From assembly GCF_029016285.1 (NCBI RefSeq), contig NZ_CP091976.1, positions 1,617,042 through 1,681,041 on the forward strand: a DNA stretch of 64,000 bases, read 5' to 3'. This document shows positions 1 to 12,046 of this stretch, in pieces; the first letter of the stretch is position 1; each line of letters begins with the position of its first letter. A program made the position numbers and the translations under genes. Below the pieces are notes generated by a model that was given only the letters and a program-made list of their open reading frames with translations, was not told the DNA's origin and did no database searches. Origin of the DNA: Vibrio sp. DW001. GTDB lineage: Bacteria; Pseudomonadota; Gammaproteobacteria; Enterobacterales; Vibrionaceae.

Positions 1-73
1 CTCGACGATTAATCTCAAAATCTGGGTCGATAGAAGCTAATACGCGCATCTCTTCACGAATTTGATGTTCCAT
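1..73 (-). CDS. nadE: NH3-dependent NAD+ synthetase NadE, N-terminal fragment
   Basis: Only the first 24 codons are inside the window; the gene runs off the left edge. The encoded start, MEHQIREEMRV followed by an S-I-D-P-x-F-E-I stretch, matches the conserved amino terminus of proteobacterial NadE, which amidates nicotinate adenine dinucleotide to NAD+ in the cytoplasm. An AAGGAA ribosome-binding site lies just upstream of the ATG. It diverges from the nadD-like gene, leaving about 80 bases for both promoters. The catalytic parts are not visible, so the call rests on the N-terminus and on the NAD-related neighbour. Confidence 0.8.
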   Translation of the reverse strand, partial: MEHQIREEMRVLASIDPDFEINRR

Positions 74-156
74 TTGGGTTCCTTTTCCTACAAAATGTAT
101 CAACAGGTAATATCATACCTAAATAATCACAATTAAAAACAGTGAAAATCTATCTT

Positions 157-690
157 ATGTCGTTAAAAATAGAGAACAAAACTAAAATTGCCGTGTTTGG
201 GAGCGCATTTAATCCACCGAGCTTAGGCCATAAGAGCGTCATCGATTCGTTGGGTCATTTTGACAAGGTTATCTTAGTTCCAAGTATCTCGCACGCCTGG
301 GGAAAGGAAATGTTGGATTACGAACTACGTTGTCAGTTAGTTGAGTTATTTGCCAAAGATTTGAGTTCGAAAAAGATAGAGGTATCCAAGGTAGAAAAAG
401 ATCTATACGAACCAGAACAGAGCGTGACAACATTTGCAGTATTGTCGGCATTGGAAAAACACTACACTAACGCTGAGTTTACTTTCGTTATGGGGCCTGA
501 TAACTTCATAAATTTTGATAAATTTTTTAATTACAAAGGAATACTGGCACGTTGGTCGGTGACTGTGTGCCCAGAAAAACTGAACATTAGAAGCTCATTT
601 ATTAGAGATAATCTAAGAAACAAAAAATCCGTGAATAAATTGACGACATCCTCGGTCGAGAAGTACCTTTCAGAAAACAATGTATATTAA
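157..690 (+). CDS. NadD-type nicotinate/nicotinamide mononucleotide adenylyltransferase
   Basis: Predicted nucleotidyltransferase that joins AMP from ATP to a pyridine mononucleotide, a late step of NAD synthesis. The HxGH-family signature appears early as FGSAFNPPSLGH. A GPDNF loop follows in the middle, and the ATP-binding ISSTxIR-like motif near the end reads IRSSFIRD. At about 177 residues it is shorter than E. coli NadD (about 213). It is divergent from nadE, so two consecutive NAD steps share one promoter region. I prefer the ATG at 157 to a GTG at 142 because related proteins begin close to the nucleotide-binding strand; neither has a strong ribosome-binding site. It may be a second, Vibrio-specific family member rather than the essential NadD. 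Confidence 0.75.
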   Translation: MSLKIENKTKIAVFGSAFNPPSLGHKSVIDSLGHFDKVILVPSISHAWGKEMLDYELRCQLVELFAKDLSSKKIEVSKVEKDLYEPEQSVTTFAVLSALEKHYTNAEFTFVMGPDNFINFDKFFNYKGILARWSVTVCPEKLNIRSSFIRDNLRNKKSVNKLTTSSVEKYLSENNVY

Positions 691-817
691 TGTATTCTCC
701 GATACTGTTTTGCTGCAATACCAACACTACTAAATAACTGGTCAGATGAAATGTGCTCGCACATGGATGTATCTAACGGTTCGTTTCATCGTCTCGATAT
801 ACTGGTATCAAACGAGT

Positions 818-1426
818 TTAAAGAGACGATCCAAAACCAAATTCATACAAGCCAACAAATTCTTGTTGTGAAACATCAAACAGTTCTAATGCAACCTGTT
901 CGGGTTTCTTTCCCGAAAGCACGCGCTTACGCGCTTCTCTTAGCTTTAATGAGAAATGGATTTCGGCATCTAGTCCCGCGTTATTGTTTGGTGCCCAAGC
1001 GTTAAATTGCTGGCTCAGTTGACTCATTAGTAGCTGAGGCTTGGTATTTTTCACCTCATGACGAACGACCTGCAGTAAAACTTGATGGTAATCGTTGTCG
1101 AGAGACGAATCCGTCAACAAACTAAATGCATTCTCTGTGATATCACTTGCTTCAACAAAGCCAACTTTATTCGTAAAAGAGTCGGCAAGTCGTTGAGAAA
1201 ATGCAATAGTTGAAACGTTAGACAATGCAAAAAAGGTCGTTGAGACTAAGCAATCAGCAGGTATCCAAAAATATTGCCCTGGTTCTACCGCGTATTCATT
1301 CTTGCCCACCTTGATCAAAATCGTGCCTTGAGTGACGGTCATCAGCGAGTGTTTTAAGGTCTTTTGTCGTGATGAAATAGTGATGTAGGGATGAGAAATG
1401 TTTTCAAATTGAATAGAGTAGTTCAT
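818..1426 (-). CDS. AraC-like sensor domain protein with short C-terminus
   Basis: The N-terminal half looks like the cupin ligand-binding domain of AraC-type regulators, with an alternating strand pattern and a conserved VEPGQYFWIPAD turn at about residues 47-58. The protein has only 202 residues. The last 50 (LREARKRVLSGKKPEQVALELFDV onward, in part) form one recognisable helix-turn-helix-like segment, whereas AraC proteins normally carry two over about 100 residues. It may bind DNA weakly, work with a partner, or be a shortened regulator. No second half is visible downstream on the same strand. The target is unknown. Confidence 0.55.
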   Translation of the reverse strand: MNYSIQFENISHPYITISSRQKTLKHSLMTVTQGTILIKVGKNEYAVEPGQYFWIPADCLVSTTFFALSNVSTIAFSQRLADSFTNKVGFVEASDITENAFSLLTDSSLDNDYHQVLLQVVRHEVKNTKPQLLMSQLSQQFNAWAPNNNAGLDAEIHFSLKLREARKRVLSGKKPEQVALELFDVSQQEFVGLYEFGFGSSL

Positions 1427-1440
1427 AGTGGCCTCGAATA

Positions 1441-1650
1441 ATTCGCCGCTAGGTTACCTGTTATTTGACATAAAGCCAATATAGTTAGCACAAGAGCTAA
1501 CCTAACGATGCATCCCGGCTTCAGGTTAGTTGCGGTATCACTCATAATGAGCAATTTTCAATACATACTCTGGTCGGACCATGATTAAATACCAATACTA
1601 ATGCTGAATATAAGCCAAAGAGTGCGTAGAATTAGCCCGATTTTAAAATA
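1441..1650. other. intergenic region between divergent genes
   Basis: About 210 bases separate the AraC-like gene from the acyltransferase gene. It must hold both promoters. I see no ORF, RNA gene or strong hairpin in it. Confidence 0.4.
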
Positions 1651-2772
1651 ATGAAGAAAAATATGAATTCTGAAAAAGATGTTTACCAAGAAATTCGACC
1701 ATACAATGATTCAGAAATTAGTGGCGCTATTGATCGTTTGGTTTGTGACCAAGAGTTTGTCAGTGCCATTATTAATCATCGTTTTGCAACCAAGCCTGTG
1801 TGGCTTAAGACGCTTCTCTCTCCGTTTGTGAAGATCACTTTAAAAACGAAATGGGGTAAACTAAAAACGGTAGCCGATGTGCAATTGGAGGTTGAAAGGT
1901 ATCTTGCGAATACACTTAGAAAAACAACCGATGGTGTGGTTTTTGAGGGACTTGACAGTTTAGATAGCAATATTCCTTATTTGTTTGTGTCCAACCATAG
2001 AGACATCGCGATGGATCCAGCACTCATCAATTATGGTTTATATAATAGTAAGCACAAGACAGTCAGAATAGCGACGGGAGACAACCTACTTAAAAAACCA
2101 TGTGCGACGGAGCTGATGAGGCTAAATAAGAGTTTTATTGTAAGACGTTCTATTAAGGCACCAAGAGAGCTGTTGAAAGCGCTGGGTTTGCTATCTTCTT
2201 ATATCAAAAACTCATTAGAGACAGGAAATTCCATCTGGATTGCTCAACGAGAAGGTCGAGCTAAGGACGGAAACGATATCACTGAGCCTGCAATACTTAA
2301 GATGTTTCATGTTGAAGGTCGAAAAAGAAAAGTGGGATTTGGCGAATATATAAAGTCGCTAAATATAGTTCCGGTTGCGATCTCCTATGAGAATGACCCA
2401 TGTGATTTAGACAAAGCTAGAGAACTTGACGAAAAACGGAATAATGGAAGCTATGAAAAAACTGAGTTTGAAGATATTGAGAGTATCGTCAAAGGTATCG
2501 TCGGCTATAAGGGAAGGGTATCGGTTTGTTTTGGTCGTGTCATAGAGAAAGAATTTGATAAGCCAGAAGAGCTCGCCCTAGAAATAGATAAGCAGATAAG
2601 TCAGCTGTATACGCTTTATCCTGTTAATCTTTATGCAGCGGGCATTGAAGACGATTCTATAACAGATAAAGTCAAACAAGACTTCAATGACAAACTAGAC
2701 CAGTTATCAGATGGAGCAAAGAAGGTATTGACCAATATGTACGCTAACCCAGTTCATAATAAAGGGCAATAA
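1651..2772 (+). CDS. PlsC-type glycerolipid acyltransferase family protein
   Basis: Likely transfers an acyl chain in phospholipid metabolism at the cytoplasmic face of the inner membrane. Acyltransferase-family blocks are visible in order: SNHRDIAMDP at residues 114-123 (the His-Asp catalytic block), FIVRR at 162-166, and IAQREGRAKDG at 197-207, which takes the place of the FPEGTRS phosphate-binding block. At 373 residues it is longer than PlsC (about 245), with an extra N-terminal helical region and a C-terminal extension that is charged and helical. It stands alone and ends in a hairpin terminator. The exact acyl acceptor cannot be told from sequence. An alternative start is the ATG at 1663. 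Confidence 0.7.
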   Translation: MKKNMNSEKDVYQEIRPYNDSEISGAIDRLVCDQEFVSAIINHRFATKPVWLKTLLSPFVKITLKTKWGKLKTVADVQLEVERYLANTLRKTTDGVVFEGLDSLDSNIPYLFVSNHRDIAMDPALINYGLYNSKHKTVRIATGDNLLKKPCATELMRLNKSFIVRRSIKAPRELLKALGLLSSYIKNSLETGNSIWIAQREGRAKDGNDITEPAILKMFHVEGRKRKVGFGEYIKSLNIVPVAISYENDPCDLDKARELDEKRNNGSYEKTEFEDIESIVKGIVGYKGRVSVCFGRVIEKEFDKPEELALEIDKQISQLYTLYPVNLYAAGIEDDSITDKVKQDFNDKLDQLSDGAKKVLTNMYANPVHNKGQ

Positions 2773-2793
2773 AAGGAGCATTACGCTCCTTTC
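2772..2793 (+). terminator. hairpin terminator after acyltransferase gene
   Basis: An AAAGGAGC / GCTCCTTT stem with a five-base ATTAC loop starts at the stop codon. The A and T ends could serve both strands, but the repeat-protein gene that converges here ends about 70 bases further on. Confidence 0.65.
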
Positions 2794-2861
2794 AACTAGC
2801 AAATACGATCTAATTTTTGGCTGGACGTTGAAAGGGACATATCAATTTGATCTGCCTTGGC

Positions 2862-3467
2862 TTATCTAGCCACAGCTCCACCAAGGTTTAGATTTTTCGG
2901 CCATGTTTTGATGACATTACCACCGAGAAATATATTGCCATCAACCGTCATGGTTTCAGGGAATGCATTTACCTTAGAGCCACCAATGTACAGGTCGCCC
3001 TTTATTATAATGTCATTGGGTAACTCTGTTAACGGTGTACGAATTACACTCAAATCACCATTCACACTCAATCTGGCTGGCAAAGATTTAAGCTGCGTAT
3101 CGGTAAAATTAATGTAACCGCCTACTTGAATACCAGCAGGCCATGTTTCGATTGTAGCGCCAAGAAAATTGGCATAGCCTTTAATTTTGGTGCCTTTTCG
3201 AATCTGCTTAAGTGCACTGTTTGAAGCATCTAAATTGCCATTTACCACTAGACCTTGTGGGAGTTTTTCTATGCTTGTTTTTGAAATATTTAGATTACCT
3301 TTCACGACCAAACCAGTTGGTAAAGAAGTATAAGGTTTGTTTCGAAGATATAGATTACCGTAACTATCCAGATGATTCAGTATTTCATACTCGTCAAGCG
3401 GCGTAGCAATACAAGCCGAGGGTAGAATCAAGCAGCATAGAATGAGTATTGTTTTATTAAAATACAT
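2862..3467 (-). CDS. secreted 20-residue-repeat (LRR-like) protein
   Basis: Unrecognised exported protein of about 201 residues. A hydrophobic signal peptide ends near PSAC-IATP; the Cys could be a weak lipobox, but the residue at -3 is Pro, so ordinary cleavage is as likely. From about residue 46 to the end there are seven full and one partial tandem repeats of exactly 20 residues, with the pattern (I/L/V)xxLPxgLxVxGnLxxxxTx. This suggests a beta-solenoid or LPX-type leucine-rich-repeat fold, as used for binding surfaces. The start is the ATG at 3467, because the longer reading uses a GTG and would bury the signal peptide. Function unknown. Confidence 0.6.
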   Translation of the reverse strand: MYFNKTILILCCLILPSACIATPLDEYEILNHLDSYGNLYLRNKPYTSLPTGLVVKGNLNISKTSIEKLPQGLVVNGNLDASNSALKQIRKGTKIKGYANFLGATIETWPAGIQVGGYINFTDTQLKSLPARLSVNGDLSVIRTPLTELPNDIIIKGDLYIGGSKVNAFPETMTVDGNIFLGGNVIKTWPKNLNLGGAVAR

Positions 3468-3570
3468 GGGCAATTTCTTAATGATTTTATTACCTATCGG
3501 CACAGAACTGAAAAACTGAAGACGTGGTGTAGAAACGAGCTAAAGAGTTTAGCCCGTTGATATTTGAGAT

Positions 3571-3882
3571 TTAGCGACTGATCGAACGGGACTTGAGCTC
3601 AAAAATCAGTTTTTCAGCACTTACTTCAAACTTGAATTGGACATGCAACTCTTTCGCATCGTCAGCAATTGGGCTCGAATCATACTCAACATTTGCGCAA
3701 ACGTCTTTTGCTAGTACTATGTATTTGTCGAGCTCGGCTTGTAGAAGCTGCTTGGACTGAGCGAATATAGATACGTCAGCAACCTCGTCACCTTCTCCAA
3801 TGATAAATCCTACTTCAGCAGTAACACCACATGCTTCACAAAGTTCATTTTCTGGATCAATACCATTTGTATCTTTGGTCAT
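3571..3882 (-). CDS. YfcZ/YiiS family (DUF406) protein
   Basis: Small 103-residue cytoplasmic protein of the YfcZ/YiiS family, whose function is unknown. The family features are the early Cys-rich stretch CEACGVTAEVG, an acidic middle helix, and the closing FKFEVSAEKLIFELK strand-helix that matches the E. coli YfcZ ending. The spacing AGGAATTGTT before ATG gives a good ribosome-binding site. It is monocistronic; about 250 bases separate it from the divergent tetR-type gene. Confidence 0.8.
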   Translation of the reverse strand: MTKDTNGIDPENELCEACGVTAEVGFIIGEGDEVADVSIFAQSKQLLQAELDKYIVLAKDVCANVEYDSSPIADDAKELHVQFKFEVSAEKLIFELKSRSISR

Positions 3883-4139
3883 AACAATTCCTCTTACTTA
3901 AAGTCGCTCTATACTACATTAGCTACTTGATAGATAACCAGAAAAATATGCCCAGTTTAGAACAATATCGGGTTGAAAAAAAACCTATTAGCAAAGTTGT
4001 ATAGCAATAGTTTCAAGATGCCAATCATCTAATCGGTAAAACCATTTAATGTAGATCAAATAGTACGAATGGCTATATCTAATGTCGCCATTTTACTGAT
4101 CGTTGAATAGTTAAGGACGTCGTCAAAAAGAGGTGATAT

Positions 4140-4607
4140 ATGCCAAAAAGAAGCAAAATTGAAACTAAAGTGACTATCCAAAGAATTTTAGATGCGGTTG
4201 CCGATCAGTTGCTGAGATTGGGTTACGACAAAATGTCGTACACGACATTAAGTCAACAGACAGGAATTTCGAGAACAGGAATCAGTCATCACTTCCCTAA
4301 GAAGCAAGATTTTATGTTGGCGTTAGATGAGCGCATATATGGGATGCTAGTGTCTCATCTAGATCTGGATGATAAATTGGAAAATTTCTCTGAGAGTTGG
4401 GTGAGTTCTCTAGGCAGGCCTGAATTCAAATCGATTCTTCGCATTATATTCCATCATATTGTTGCATTTGAAAATGGTGAAAAACCGGTGCAGGGAGGCA
4501 TTGATAGGCTAGACAATCTGCTCAATAATAAATATGGCAGCGAAAGTAAACGAGAATTGGAGTGGCTTATTGGAAAATCGCTGGTTGAGATAAGTTTTAA
4601 GGCGTGA
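4140..4607 (+). CDS. TetR family transcriptional regulator
   Basis: A 155-residue DNA-binding regulator. Residues 12-60 form the TetR helix-turn-helix, with the typical YTTLSQQTGISRTGISHHF recognition region. The C-terminal ligand and dimer domain is about 95 residues, shorter than in classical TetR (about 140), so the effector pocket may be reduced. Start: AGAGGTG precedes the ATG by four bases. It is divergent from the yfcZ-like gene and convergent with the ygjV-like gene. The ligand and target are unknown; autoregulation through the upstream gap is the usual arrangement. Confidence 0.8.
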   Translation: MPKRSKIETKVTIQRILDAVADQLLRLGYDKMSYTTLSQQTGISRTGISHHFPKKQDFMLALDERIYGMLVSHLDLDDKLENFSESWVSSLGRPEFKSILRIIFHHIVAFENGEKPVQGGIDRLDNLLNNKYGSESKRELEWLIGKSLVEISFKA

Positions 4608-4618
4608 GTTAATCAAAT

Positions 4619-4653
4619 ACTATCCCAACGAGTCAGAGTCGGGATAGTTTATT
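4619..4653 (+). terminator. terminator after tetR-type gene
   Basis: An ACTATCCC / GGGATAGT stem with a 14-base loop is followed by TTATT. It lies between convergent genes and can serve both. Confidence 0.7.
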
Positions 4654-4683
4654 CGTTATATCATTGTAAACGACAGTGGAAAC

Positions 4684-4938
4684 TTAAATCTTTATAGCAT
4701 CTATTACGTTTAATTTTTTTTCTTGATACATCTTGAAGAGGAAATAAACGTTTACGCAAGCAATAAAAGCATTAGTCGCCACAACGGGCATTGCCCCAAT
4801 CATTACACCGTAAATTACAAAAAATGTACAGCCAACAAAGTTTAGAACGCGTAATTTTACGATGTCTTTCATTGTTAATGAAATAGCAACCATTATAGAA
4901 GCGACGTAACCCATAATTTCAATCATATTAAATTCCAT
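4684..4938 (-). CDS. YgjV-like small inner-membrane protein
   Basis: About 84 residues, three predicted membrane segments (MIEIMGYVASIMVAISLTM, a VGCTFFVIYGVMIGAMPV segment, and ATNAFIACVNVYFLFKM). The arrangement resembles half of an inner-membrane protein of the YgjV/SemiSWEET-like type. The start at 4938 is supported by GAGGA six bases upstream; an upstream in-frame start would add 13 unlikely residues. Role not known. It converges with the tetR-type gene. Confidence 0.65.
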   Translation of the reverse strand: MEFNMIEIMGYVASIMVAISLTMKDIVKLRVLNFVGCTFFVIYGVMIGAMPVVATNAFIACVNVYFLFKMYQEKKLNVIDAIKI

Positions 4939-5169
4939 TATTAAATCCTCATTTGAATGCCGATAATTCGGTACCAATTCTTCTCTTCGTGAGATATACG
5001 AGGAAGCTCCGTGCCTCGAATGGTTCTACTTGTTAATTGGCGCTGAATATATCAGGTACAAGAGTGTGAGGAAAGCCACAAAAATGGATTTTTAGTAAGT
5101 TAGCGATTACGCAAACGTTTAACAAAAGAAAAGACGTATTTGATTACCGAATCTATTGAAAATTTGTAT

Positions 5170-5208
5170 AAAAAAACCTCAATATTGGTAGCCCAACTAT
5201 TGAGGTTT
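5170..5208 (-). terminator. terminator of yeeX
   Basis: An AACCTCAATA / TATTGAGGTT perfect 10-base stem has a run of A on its left side, which reads as U after the stem on the minus strand. It is placed directly downstream of yeeX. Confidence 0.8.
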
Positions 5209-5242
5209 AGTTTATGTACCATAACGTTACATTGCAGAGAGG

Positions 5243-5557
5243 TTATTTTTTACCTTGAGACTGCTTGTCGACTTCGGTTAGTTCTCTAATACGACGACTG
5301 ATTTCACGTCGTGATTTTGAGATCTCTGCGCTACTAATAATGTGGTCATCGACACGATCTTCGTAATCGGCTTTCATGTTCTTAATAATAAGAACAATTT
5401 CGTCGTGTGACATTTGAGGTTTGATATAATCCAACAGGTTGTCCAAAAGTTCTACGCGTTTGGTGTTATCACGGACCTTTTTTTCGTTGTCTTGGAGTTC
5501 ACGCTTTAATTTATTTTTGCGACGAGCTTGATTCACAATCTCAAAAACGTTGTTCAT
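5243..5557 (-). CDS. yeeX: YeeX / DUF496 (UPF0265) family protein
   Basis: A 104-residue coiled-coil protein of the YeeX/UPF0265 family, function unknown. The family hallmarks are clear: [10 protein letters not shown] at the start, [21 protein letters not shown], then [14 protein letters not shown] and a final RREISRRI helix, all matching E. coli YeeX nearly position for position. Almost the whole chain is predicted helix with high charge. It is single, with its own terminator. A good upstream AGGAAGAT sequence supports the start. Confidence 0.9.
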   Translation of the reverse strand: MNNVFEIVNQARRKNKLKRELQDNEKKVRDNTKRVELLDNLLDYIKPQMSHDEIVLIIKNMKADYEDRVDDHIISSAEISKSRREISRRIRELTEVDKQSQGKK

Positions 5558-5756
5558 GACGGTATCTTCCTAAATTTATGTAATGTTGTTAACTCGCTAA
5601 AGCATATCAGACGTTTTGAGAACAGTCATATCATAAATGGAGAGAATTTCACTACCTACTAAAAGTAAACTGAGGTAAGGATTGTTATTCGATCAATATG
5701 TCGTTATAAAATAGAAATCAAATCAGAGGTTGTGGAATTTAAAGATAATCATACAT

Positions 5757-5930
5757 ATGCAAAAAATAAACAGTGAATCCAGTCTCAAAGTATCATTACG
5801 TCTGCAACGTGCTTACTTAAAGGCACGAGGAGAGCAAGACCTTGTCGAAGTTGATTTGAACAGGGCTCGTATTATTTTGGTCGATCGAAATGGCAAATTA
5901 ATCAAAGAATTACATAAGAATGAGCACTAG
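5757..5930 (+). CDS. small hypothetical protein
   Basis: A 57-residue basic ORF from the ATG at 5757; an upstream TTG at 5730 in frame is also possible. The sequence holds a helical half (SLRLQRAYLKARGEQD) and a strand-like end (ARIILVDRNGKLIKEL). It resembles no family I know. No clear ribosome-binding site precedes the ATG, so this may be a chance ORF. It lies between divergent yeeX and yceH. Confidence 0.3.
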   Translation: MQKINSESSLKVSLRLQRAYLKARGEQDLVEVDLNRARIILVDRNGKLIKELHKNEH

Positions 5931-6006
5931 TTAAGGCAACACAATTTCTGGGTGAACATATCAAATTGCCAATGAGTTACTCAACATATAACCATAAGGA
6001 ATGAGT

Positions 6007-6672
6007 ATGAAAATTGAATTGTCAGCTATCGAAGCACGAGTGATTGGATGTCTTTTAGAGAAAGAAGCGACGACTCCTGATCTTTATCCACTCACATTAA
6101 ATAGTTTAACTAACGCATGTAACCAAAAAAGCAACCGCGAACCAGTCATGTCGCTGAGTGAAAGTGACGTATTAGACGCGGTTGAGAACCTTATATCAAA
6201 ACGTATGGTAAGTGATGAAAGTGCGTTTAATAGTCGTGTCTCAAAATATCGACATCGTTTCTGTAACACTGAATTTGGTGATCTGCAGTTTTCTCAGCAA
6301 GAAAAAGGCGTGGTTTGTTGTTTTCTTCTTCGAGGAGCACAAACACCAGGTGAGCTGAGAACTCGGACGAACAGGCTGTGTCAGTTCACCGATGTAAAAG
6401 AAACGGAAGCGGTGCTAGATAAATTGTCTGTTAATGATGTTGAGTCGGCGATTGTGGTCAAACTGCCCAGAGAAGCGGGTAAGAGGGAATCACGGTATAT
6501 GCATCAGTTTTGTGGAGAAGTCGATCTAGACGCGTTCTCAACTGCATCTGCAATCCAATATGAGGGTGTTAAACAGCAAGAAAATCAGAAGCTTCTTGAA
6601 CTAGAAGAAGAGCTTGCCTTAGTTAAAAAAGAAGTGGCGGAGTTACGCGAAATGTTAGAGCTGTTACTTTAA
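6007..6672 (+). CDS. yceH: YceH family (DUF480) protein
   Basis: A 221-residue cytoplasmic protein of the YceH/UPF0502 family. It opens with the diagnostic [21 protein letters not shown], followed by [19 protein letters not shown]. Two winged-helix-like units follow each other, and the last 30 residues form a coiled coil. Function is not established; DNA or protein binding is plausible from the fold. The start at 6007 has AAGGA six bases upstream, better than the ATG at 6001, which overlaps that site. It is followed after four bases by yhbQ, so the two are probably co-transcribed. Confidence 0.9.
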   Translation: MKIELSAIEARVIGCLLEKEATTPDLYPLTLNSLTNACNQKSNREPVMSLSESDVLDAVENLISKRMVSDESAFNSRVSKYRHRFCNTEFGDLQFSQQEKGVVCCFLLRGAQTPGELRTRTNRLCQFTDVKETEAVLDKLSVNDVESAIVVKLPREAGKRESRYMHQFCGEVDLDAFSTASAIQYEGVKQQENQKLLELEEELALVKKEVAELREMLELLL

Positions 6673-6676
6673 GCTT

Positions 6677-6970
6677 ATGTCTGATTTCGTTAACAAGCAA
6701 TCGAACACAAGTTGGTGGGTATACCTAATCCGCAATAACAGAAATGCCCTGTATTGCGGAGTTACTAACAACTTGGAACGTAGATTTAAAATGCATCAGG
6801 ATGGAAAGGGAGCGAAGGCCTTAAAAGGTAAAGGGCCATTAGTTTTAGAATGGTCTCAAGAGCTAAATAATAAAGTCTCTGCTATGCAATTGGAATATAA
6901 AATAAAACAATTGAAAAAGATCGATAAAGAAACATTGGTCAAGGATGGCTATGTCTTTCCACAAGTGTGA
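6677..6970 (+). CDS. yhbQ: GIY-YIG superfamily protein YhbQ
   Basis: A 97-residue single-domain GIY-YIG protein, related to the nuclease domain of UvrC and to small endonucleases. The first strand reads VYLIRN, the second YCGVTN (variants of GIY and YIG), and the candidate catalytic arginines follow in NNLERRF at about residues 31-37. The Glu of the third block lies in QLEYKIKQLKK. YhbQ in E. coli has been linked to DNA or RNA cleavage. It follows yceH closely and has a weak ribosome-binding site, suggesting coupling. Confidence 0.85.
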   Translation: MSDFVNKQSNTSWWVYLIRNNRNALYCGVTNNLERRFKMHQDGKGAKALKGKGPLVLEWSQELNNKVSAMQLEYKIKQLKKIDKETLVKDGYVFPQV

Positions 6971-7088
6971 TTTGTTTTTCTAGCCGCTATTTTTAGACCA
7001 ATATCGCGAAATAATCTATTTTTACTGTTATTATACATAGCGCTCATCAATGATATGAGCCTTATATATAATTAATTTTACAGTTGAG

Positions 7089-8237
7089 ATGTCTATGAAA
7101 ACGATGAATAAGATTGGTTTGGCTATCGGTGTGGCGACAATGTCTAGTTCAGTCCTTGCCGCTACGCATATTGCGGATAGTCGTGGTAATGGTATGGGAA
7201 ACACTGGCGTGGCGAGCGCTGACTATTTGGTTGCCCCTTTTTACAATCCCGCGTTAACCGCGCAGTATAGAGAGTCCGACAATTTTGCATTGTTAATTCC
7301 TGGTGTTGGTATGACAGTAAGAGATAGCGAGGACACGCTTCAGGAAATAGATGATCTTCAAGATACTATAGATCAATTTAAAGCTTCTCCTGACCAATCT
7401 AACATCAATCAACTTAACAGCCACTTGGATGATCTTACGGGTAATAAGCCATTAACGGTTACCGCTACAGCCGGTATCGCTGTTGCGATACCCAACGCTT
7501 TCGTTGCTGTGAATTTTTTTGGTCGAGGTTATGTAGAAATAATTGCAGAGACTGATATTGCTTCTTTATCCGAATCTGGTGGTGATACTCAAACTCGATA
7601 CGAAAACTCGAATGTAAACCTAGCCGCATTTGGCTATACGGAATATGGAATATCGTTTGCTAAAAAACTGGTGATTAGTGGGCAAGAATTTTCACTTGGT
7701 ATCTCGCCAAAATACCAGGAACTTCGAACCTATTCAGATATTGTAAATGTCGAAGATTTTGACCTAGATGACTATGATGAAAGTGAGGTTAACGACACCG
7801 CATTTAATTTAGATTTGGGTGCGGTTTGGTACAAAGAGCAGTGGAGAGTGGCGTTTGCTATAAGAGATCTGTTTAAGCAAGAAATCGAAACCGCCAACTT
7901 AAATTACAAATATGAGCTTACACCTCAAGCCACGTTAGGTTTTGCTTATTCTTCTCGGTTTTTTACCGCGGCTTTAGATGCAGATTTGACCGCACAGACT
8001 CGTTATGCCAACGTTGATGATGACACACAATTTGTCCGTTTTGGTTTAGAAGGAAATGCTTGGGATTGGTTGCAACTCAGAGCCGGCTATCAAATTGACC
8101 TAGAAAACACGATCGATAATATGGTTACAGCGGGCGTTGGAATATCACCATTCGATGTCGTTAATATCGATGTAGCCGGTTCGTATGCCGGCGAAAATGA
8201 ATTTGGTGCCTCTGCTAACCTAGCGCTTACATTCTAA
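7089..8237 (+). CDS. TraF-like envelope protein (TraF_2 family)
   Basis: A 382-residue exported protein. A signal peptide ends at about SVLA-ATHI. The mature part begins with the family's ADSRGNGMGNTGVASADYLVAPFYNPAL region (cited in part), then has long alternating beta strands and ends in an aromatic residue, as outer-membrane barrels do. In Vibrio such proteins are usually labelled conjugal transfer protein TraF, but no other transfer gene is nearby, so a plasmid role is unlikely. It is probably a chromosomal outer-membrane beta-barrel of unknown role. ATGs at 7089 and 7095 are both possible. A terminator follows. Confidence 0.65.
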   Translation: MSMKTMNKIGLAIGVATMSSSVLAATHIADSRGNGMGNTGVASADYLVAPFYNPALTAQYRESDNFALLIPGVGMTVRDSEDTLQEIDDLQDTIDQFKASPDQSNINQLNSHLDDLTGNKPLTVTATAGIAVAIPNAFVAVNFFGRGYVEIIAETDIASLSESGGDTQTRYENSNVNLAAFGYTEYGISFAKKLVISGQEFSLGISPKYQELRTYSDIVNVEDFDLDDYDESEVNDTAFNLDLGAVWYKEQWRVAFAIRDLFKQEIETANLNYKYELTPQATLGFAYSSRFFTAALDADLTAQTRYANVDDDTQFVRFGLEGNAWDWLQLRAGYQIDLENTIDNMVTAGVGISPFDVVNIDVAGSYAGENEFGASANLALTF

Positions 8238-8266
8238 ATCAGTATCTAATCGTCACAATTTTATAC

Positions 8267-8296
8267 GCTATCGGTATCTGCCGATGGCTTCTTTTT
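8267..8296 (+). terminator. terminator between traF-like gene and luxP
   Basis: A GCTATCGG / CCGATGGC stem (one G-T pair) with a six-base loop is followed by TTCTTTTT. It separates the barrel gene from the luxPQ promoter, which must lie in the remaining 80 bases. Confidence 0.75.
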
Positions 8297-8325
8297 AATA
8301 GATAAGCCTATAAATGTTGCTATAA

Positions 8326-12032
<3,707 letters not shown>

Positions 12033-12046
12033 CAAAGTAAAAGATC

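Noticed and set aside
7089..8237. A conjugative transfer system, from the TraF-like name
   Set aside because: No other transfer gene is nearby, and the protein looks like an outer-membrane barrel.
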